55,021 bases of DNA from Peptococcaceae bacterium UBA5752 (lineage in GTDB: Bacteria; Bacillota; Dehalobacteriia; UBA4068): positions 1 through 55,021 of the forward strand of contig DIFI01000011.1 in the NCBI GenBank assembly GCA_002419055.1, written 5' to 3'. Of the stretch, positions 53,173 through 55,021 are shown in pieces. Position 1 is the first letter of the stretch, and every line of letters starts with the position of its first letter. The notes below the pieces were generated by a model, which saw only the letters and a list, made by a program, of their open reading frames with translations, ran no database searches and was not told the origin of the DNA. The position numbers and the translations under genes are program-made.

Positions 53173-54975
53173 TTACTTTTTAACTACAAAGTCTTCATCG
53201 GTAAGCTCATTATAAGTGCCACGCGGTACATAATTAGTATGCAAATATATATGAGAATTATGGCCGCAGGGCTCGCCCCATTCTTTATAGAATTCGAGCA
53301 GATAAGGATTCTGATGCGATTTGCGCAATTCTTTACCTTCATCTTCTTTGTATAGGGCTTGCAATCTCTTCTTGCGGGTTTCTTCAACATCAGCAGTGCG
53401 CGGTTGTCCGCCACCGGTAATGCAGCCGCCGGGGCAGCCCATAACTTCGATAAAGTGATACGGGGAAGTTCCATCTTTAATTTGCTCCATCAGTTTGCGA
53501 GCGCCGGCTAAACCACTGGTAACAGCAATTTTAACTTCGAATCCCTCAAGGATTGACCAAGCAGGCAATACATTTTCAAGTTTGATGGTTGCTTCTTTGA
53601 TCTGGTCCAAACCAACGATCGGAGGAACATGCAAATCGGGCCAAGGAAGATCGCGACCGGTAATGATCTCATAGACAGTACGCAAAGCAGCTTCCATAAC
53701 GCCGCCGGTTAAGCCGAAAATATCAGCAGCACCGGTGGAGAAACCGAGCGGATTATCAAATTTTTCTTCCGGCAGAGATTTGAAATCAATACCGGCAGAT
53801 TTAATCATGTCACCTAATTCGCGAACAGTCAGCACTGCATCAACATTCGGTTGACCGTCATTTTTTAATTCCGGACGGGCAATTTCTGTTTTCTTGGCGG
53901 TGCAAGGCATGATCGAAACAACAAAGATATCTTCGGGGTTTTTGCCAATTTTCTTAGCATAATAAGATTTGATCACAGCACCAAACATCATATGCGGAGA
54001 TTTGCAGCTGGAAAGATGATCAAGTTCAGTCGGGAAAGTGTTTTCAATGAATTTGATCCAGCCGGGAGAGCAACTGGTGCACATCGGCAATACAGCATCG
54101 CCACCGGTCAGTGCTGATTTGACACGGCCGAGGAATTCAGTGCCTTCTTCAAGGATCGTCAGGTCAGCAGCCCAGTTTGTATCAAAGACATCATCAAAAC
54201 CCATCCGGCGCAACGACGCTACCAGACGACCGGTTTGGCAGGTATCAGCTTCCATGCCGAAGCATTCACCGATACCGGCACGCACTGCCGGAGCCGGCTG
54301 TACTATGACATATTTCTTGGGATCATTCAAAGCGGCCCAAACACGCTCTTTATGGCTGGTCTCTTTCAACGCGCCTACGGGACAAACAACGGTGCATTGA
54401 CCGCAGAAAGCGCAGTTGGTATCACCGATTGGATCAGCAAAAGGAGGAGCAATTATGGTTTTGAAACCACGTTTTTGGGCATCAATAGCACTGACATTTT
54501 GGATGTTTTTGCATGCAGATACGCAACGACGGCACAAAATGCACTTGCTTGGATCACGGGTCAAAGACTCACAGACATCCAGATCATAGTCAAGTGTAGT
54601 GACTGTATATTTGTTCTCGTCTACGCCAAGCTCACGACCGAGAGATTGCAATTCGCAACTGCCGCTTCTTTCGCAAGCTAAGCAATCTTGGTTATGATCG
54701 GCAATCAGTAATTGATAGAGTACTTTACGGGCTTCACGAACCCGATTGCTATTGGTGTGAATAACCATACCATCTCTGGCCTCAACCATACAAGATGCCT
54801 GTAAATTACGGGCGCCATCCACTTCAACTACACAAATACGGCAAGCGCCAAATTGATGGATTTTATCTAAATAGCATAGTTTGGGAATATGAATGCCGTT
54901 AAGTTCTGCTGCCTTTAAAATCGTAAGACCTTCAGGAGCCTGACATGCTTTCCCATTGATTGTTAGATTAATCAT
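53173..54975 (-). CDS. [FeFe] hydrogenase catalytic subunit (HydA/HndD type)
   Basis: The 600 aa protein carries, in order: an N-terminal [2Fe-2S] domain (Cys34, 45, 48, 62), a His-Cys3 [4Fe-4S] site (His94, Cys98, 101, 107), two [4Fe-4S] sites (Cys145-155 and Cys188-198) and the H-cluster domain with L1 TSCSPGW (300-306), L2 PCTAKK (Cys358) and L3 PGGCITGGGQP. This layout is that of the NAD(P)H-linked, often electron-bifurcating, multimeric enzymes. A GGAGGAG site precedes the ATG, and a partner gene ends 20 bp upstream. It makes or uses H2 in the cytoplasm. Confidence 0.94.
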   Translation of the reverse strand: MINLTINGKACQAPEGLTILKAAELNGIHIPKLCYLDKIHQFGACRICVVEVDGARNLQASCMVEARDGMVIHTNSNRVREARKVLYQLLIADHNQDCLACERSGSCELQSLGRELGVDENKYTVTTLDYDLDVCESLTRDPSKCILCRRCVSACKNIQNVSAIDAQKRGFKTIIAPPFADPIGDTNCAFCGQCTVVCPVGALKETSHKERVWAALNDPKKYVIVQPAPAVRAGIGECFGMEADTCQTGRLVASLRRMGFDDVFDTNWAADLTILEEGTEFLGRVKSALTGGDAVLPMCTSCSPGWIKFIENTFPTELDHLSSCKSPHMMFGAVIKSYYAKKIGKNPEDIFVVSIMPCTAKKTEIARPELKNDGQPNVDAVLTVRELGDMIKSAGIDFKSLPEEKFDNPLGFSTGAADIFGLTGGVMEAALRTVYEIITGRDLPWPDLHVPPIVGLDQIKEATIKLENVLPAWSILEGFEVKIAVTSGLAGARKLMEQIKDGTSPYHFIEVMGCPGGCITGGGQPRTADVEETRKKRLQALYKEDEGKELRKSHQNPYLLEFYKEWGEPCGHNSHIYLHTNYVPRGTYNELTDEDFVVKK

Positions 54976-54995
54976 TTATTTCTCTCCTCCTTATT

Positions 54996-55021
54996 TTATC
55001 TTCTATCACAGCGCAGGCAAC
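54996..55021 (-). CDS. C-terminus of a probable hydrogenase partner subunit (partial)
   Basis: The last window bases encode CLRCDRR followed by TAA (54998-54996) on the minus strand. A Cys-Leu-Arg-Cys-Asp ending is common in iron-sulfur flavoproteins of the NuoF/GltD kind that serve as NAD(P)H subunit to HydA. Only seven codons are visible, so the call rests mostly on context. Confidence 0.4.

Noticed and set aside
1..55021. Mobile elements, prophage, CRISPR or defence islands
   Set aside because: No transposase, integrase, phage structural gene, cas gene or spaced direct repeat was found; gene content and order are those of a conserved chromosome.

Overview
The window reads as chromosome from an anaerobic, spore-forming, low-to-moderate-GC Gram-positive bacterium of the Clostridia type. 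The evidence is a complete spoIIIA operon, spoVT, the asp23/amaP group, the cdaA-cdaR-glmM-glmS order, oxygen-sensitive class III ribonucleotide reductase (nrdD/nrdG), an NfnAB-type transhydrogenase and a multi-cluster [FeFe] hydrogenase. I cannot name the genus. Nearly all genes are on the minus strand. No phage, insertion sequence or CRISPR array was seen.

Layout from left to right. (1) tRNA-Lys and a flavodoxin on the plus strand. (2) nadA-nadB-nadC on the minus strand, with a good sigma-A promoter carrying two dyads. (3) A polyamine operon transcribed speA-speE-speB-carboxy(nor)spermidine synthase-nspC, preceded by a ~390-nt leader that folds into several hairpins and ends in an attenuator-like hairpin. 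(4) spoVT, then on the plus strand a cyclic-di-GMP-I riboswitch in front of a secreted Gly-Asn-repeat/copper-amine-oxidase-N protein. (5) A second flavodoxin and a HAD phosphatase lipoprotein. (6) A long minus-strand housekeeping stretch: infC-rpmI-rplT with an L20-type leader, trmH, a 30-codon yqzL-like gene inside the pheST leader, pheS, pheT, zapA, a NIF3-like gene, a U32 protein and mutS2. (7) nrdD-nrdG, fchA-folD and nfnA-nfnB. (8) asp23-amaP-DUF2273-nusB and spoIIIAA-AH. (9) cdaA-cdaR-FAD protein-glmM-glmS, divergent from DUF881-sbp-DUF881. (10) An ABC importer operon with its own TetR regulator. (11) hydA, whose upstream partner gene is cut by the window end.

How the parts work together. 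NadA/B/C make nicotinate mononucleotide for NAD. SpeA and SpeB take arginine to putrescine. The synthase/NspC pair can then make spermidine from aspartate semialdehyde, while SpeE would use decarboxylated SAM, so two spermidine routes sit in one operon. FolD/FchA handle one-carbon folate units. NfnAB and HydA suggest ferredoxin/NAD(P)H electron bifurcation and hydrogen metabolism. CdaA makes c-di-AMP next to the amino-sugar enzymes for the cell wall. SpoIIIA builds the mother-cell to forespore channel. The least explained element is the speA leader RNA.
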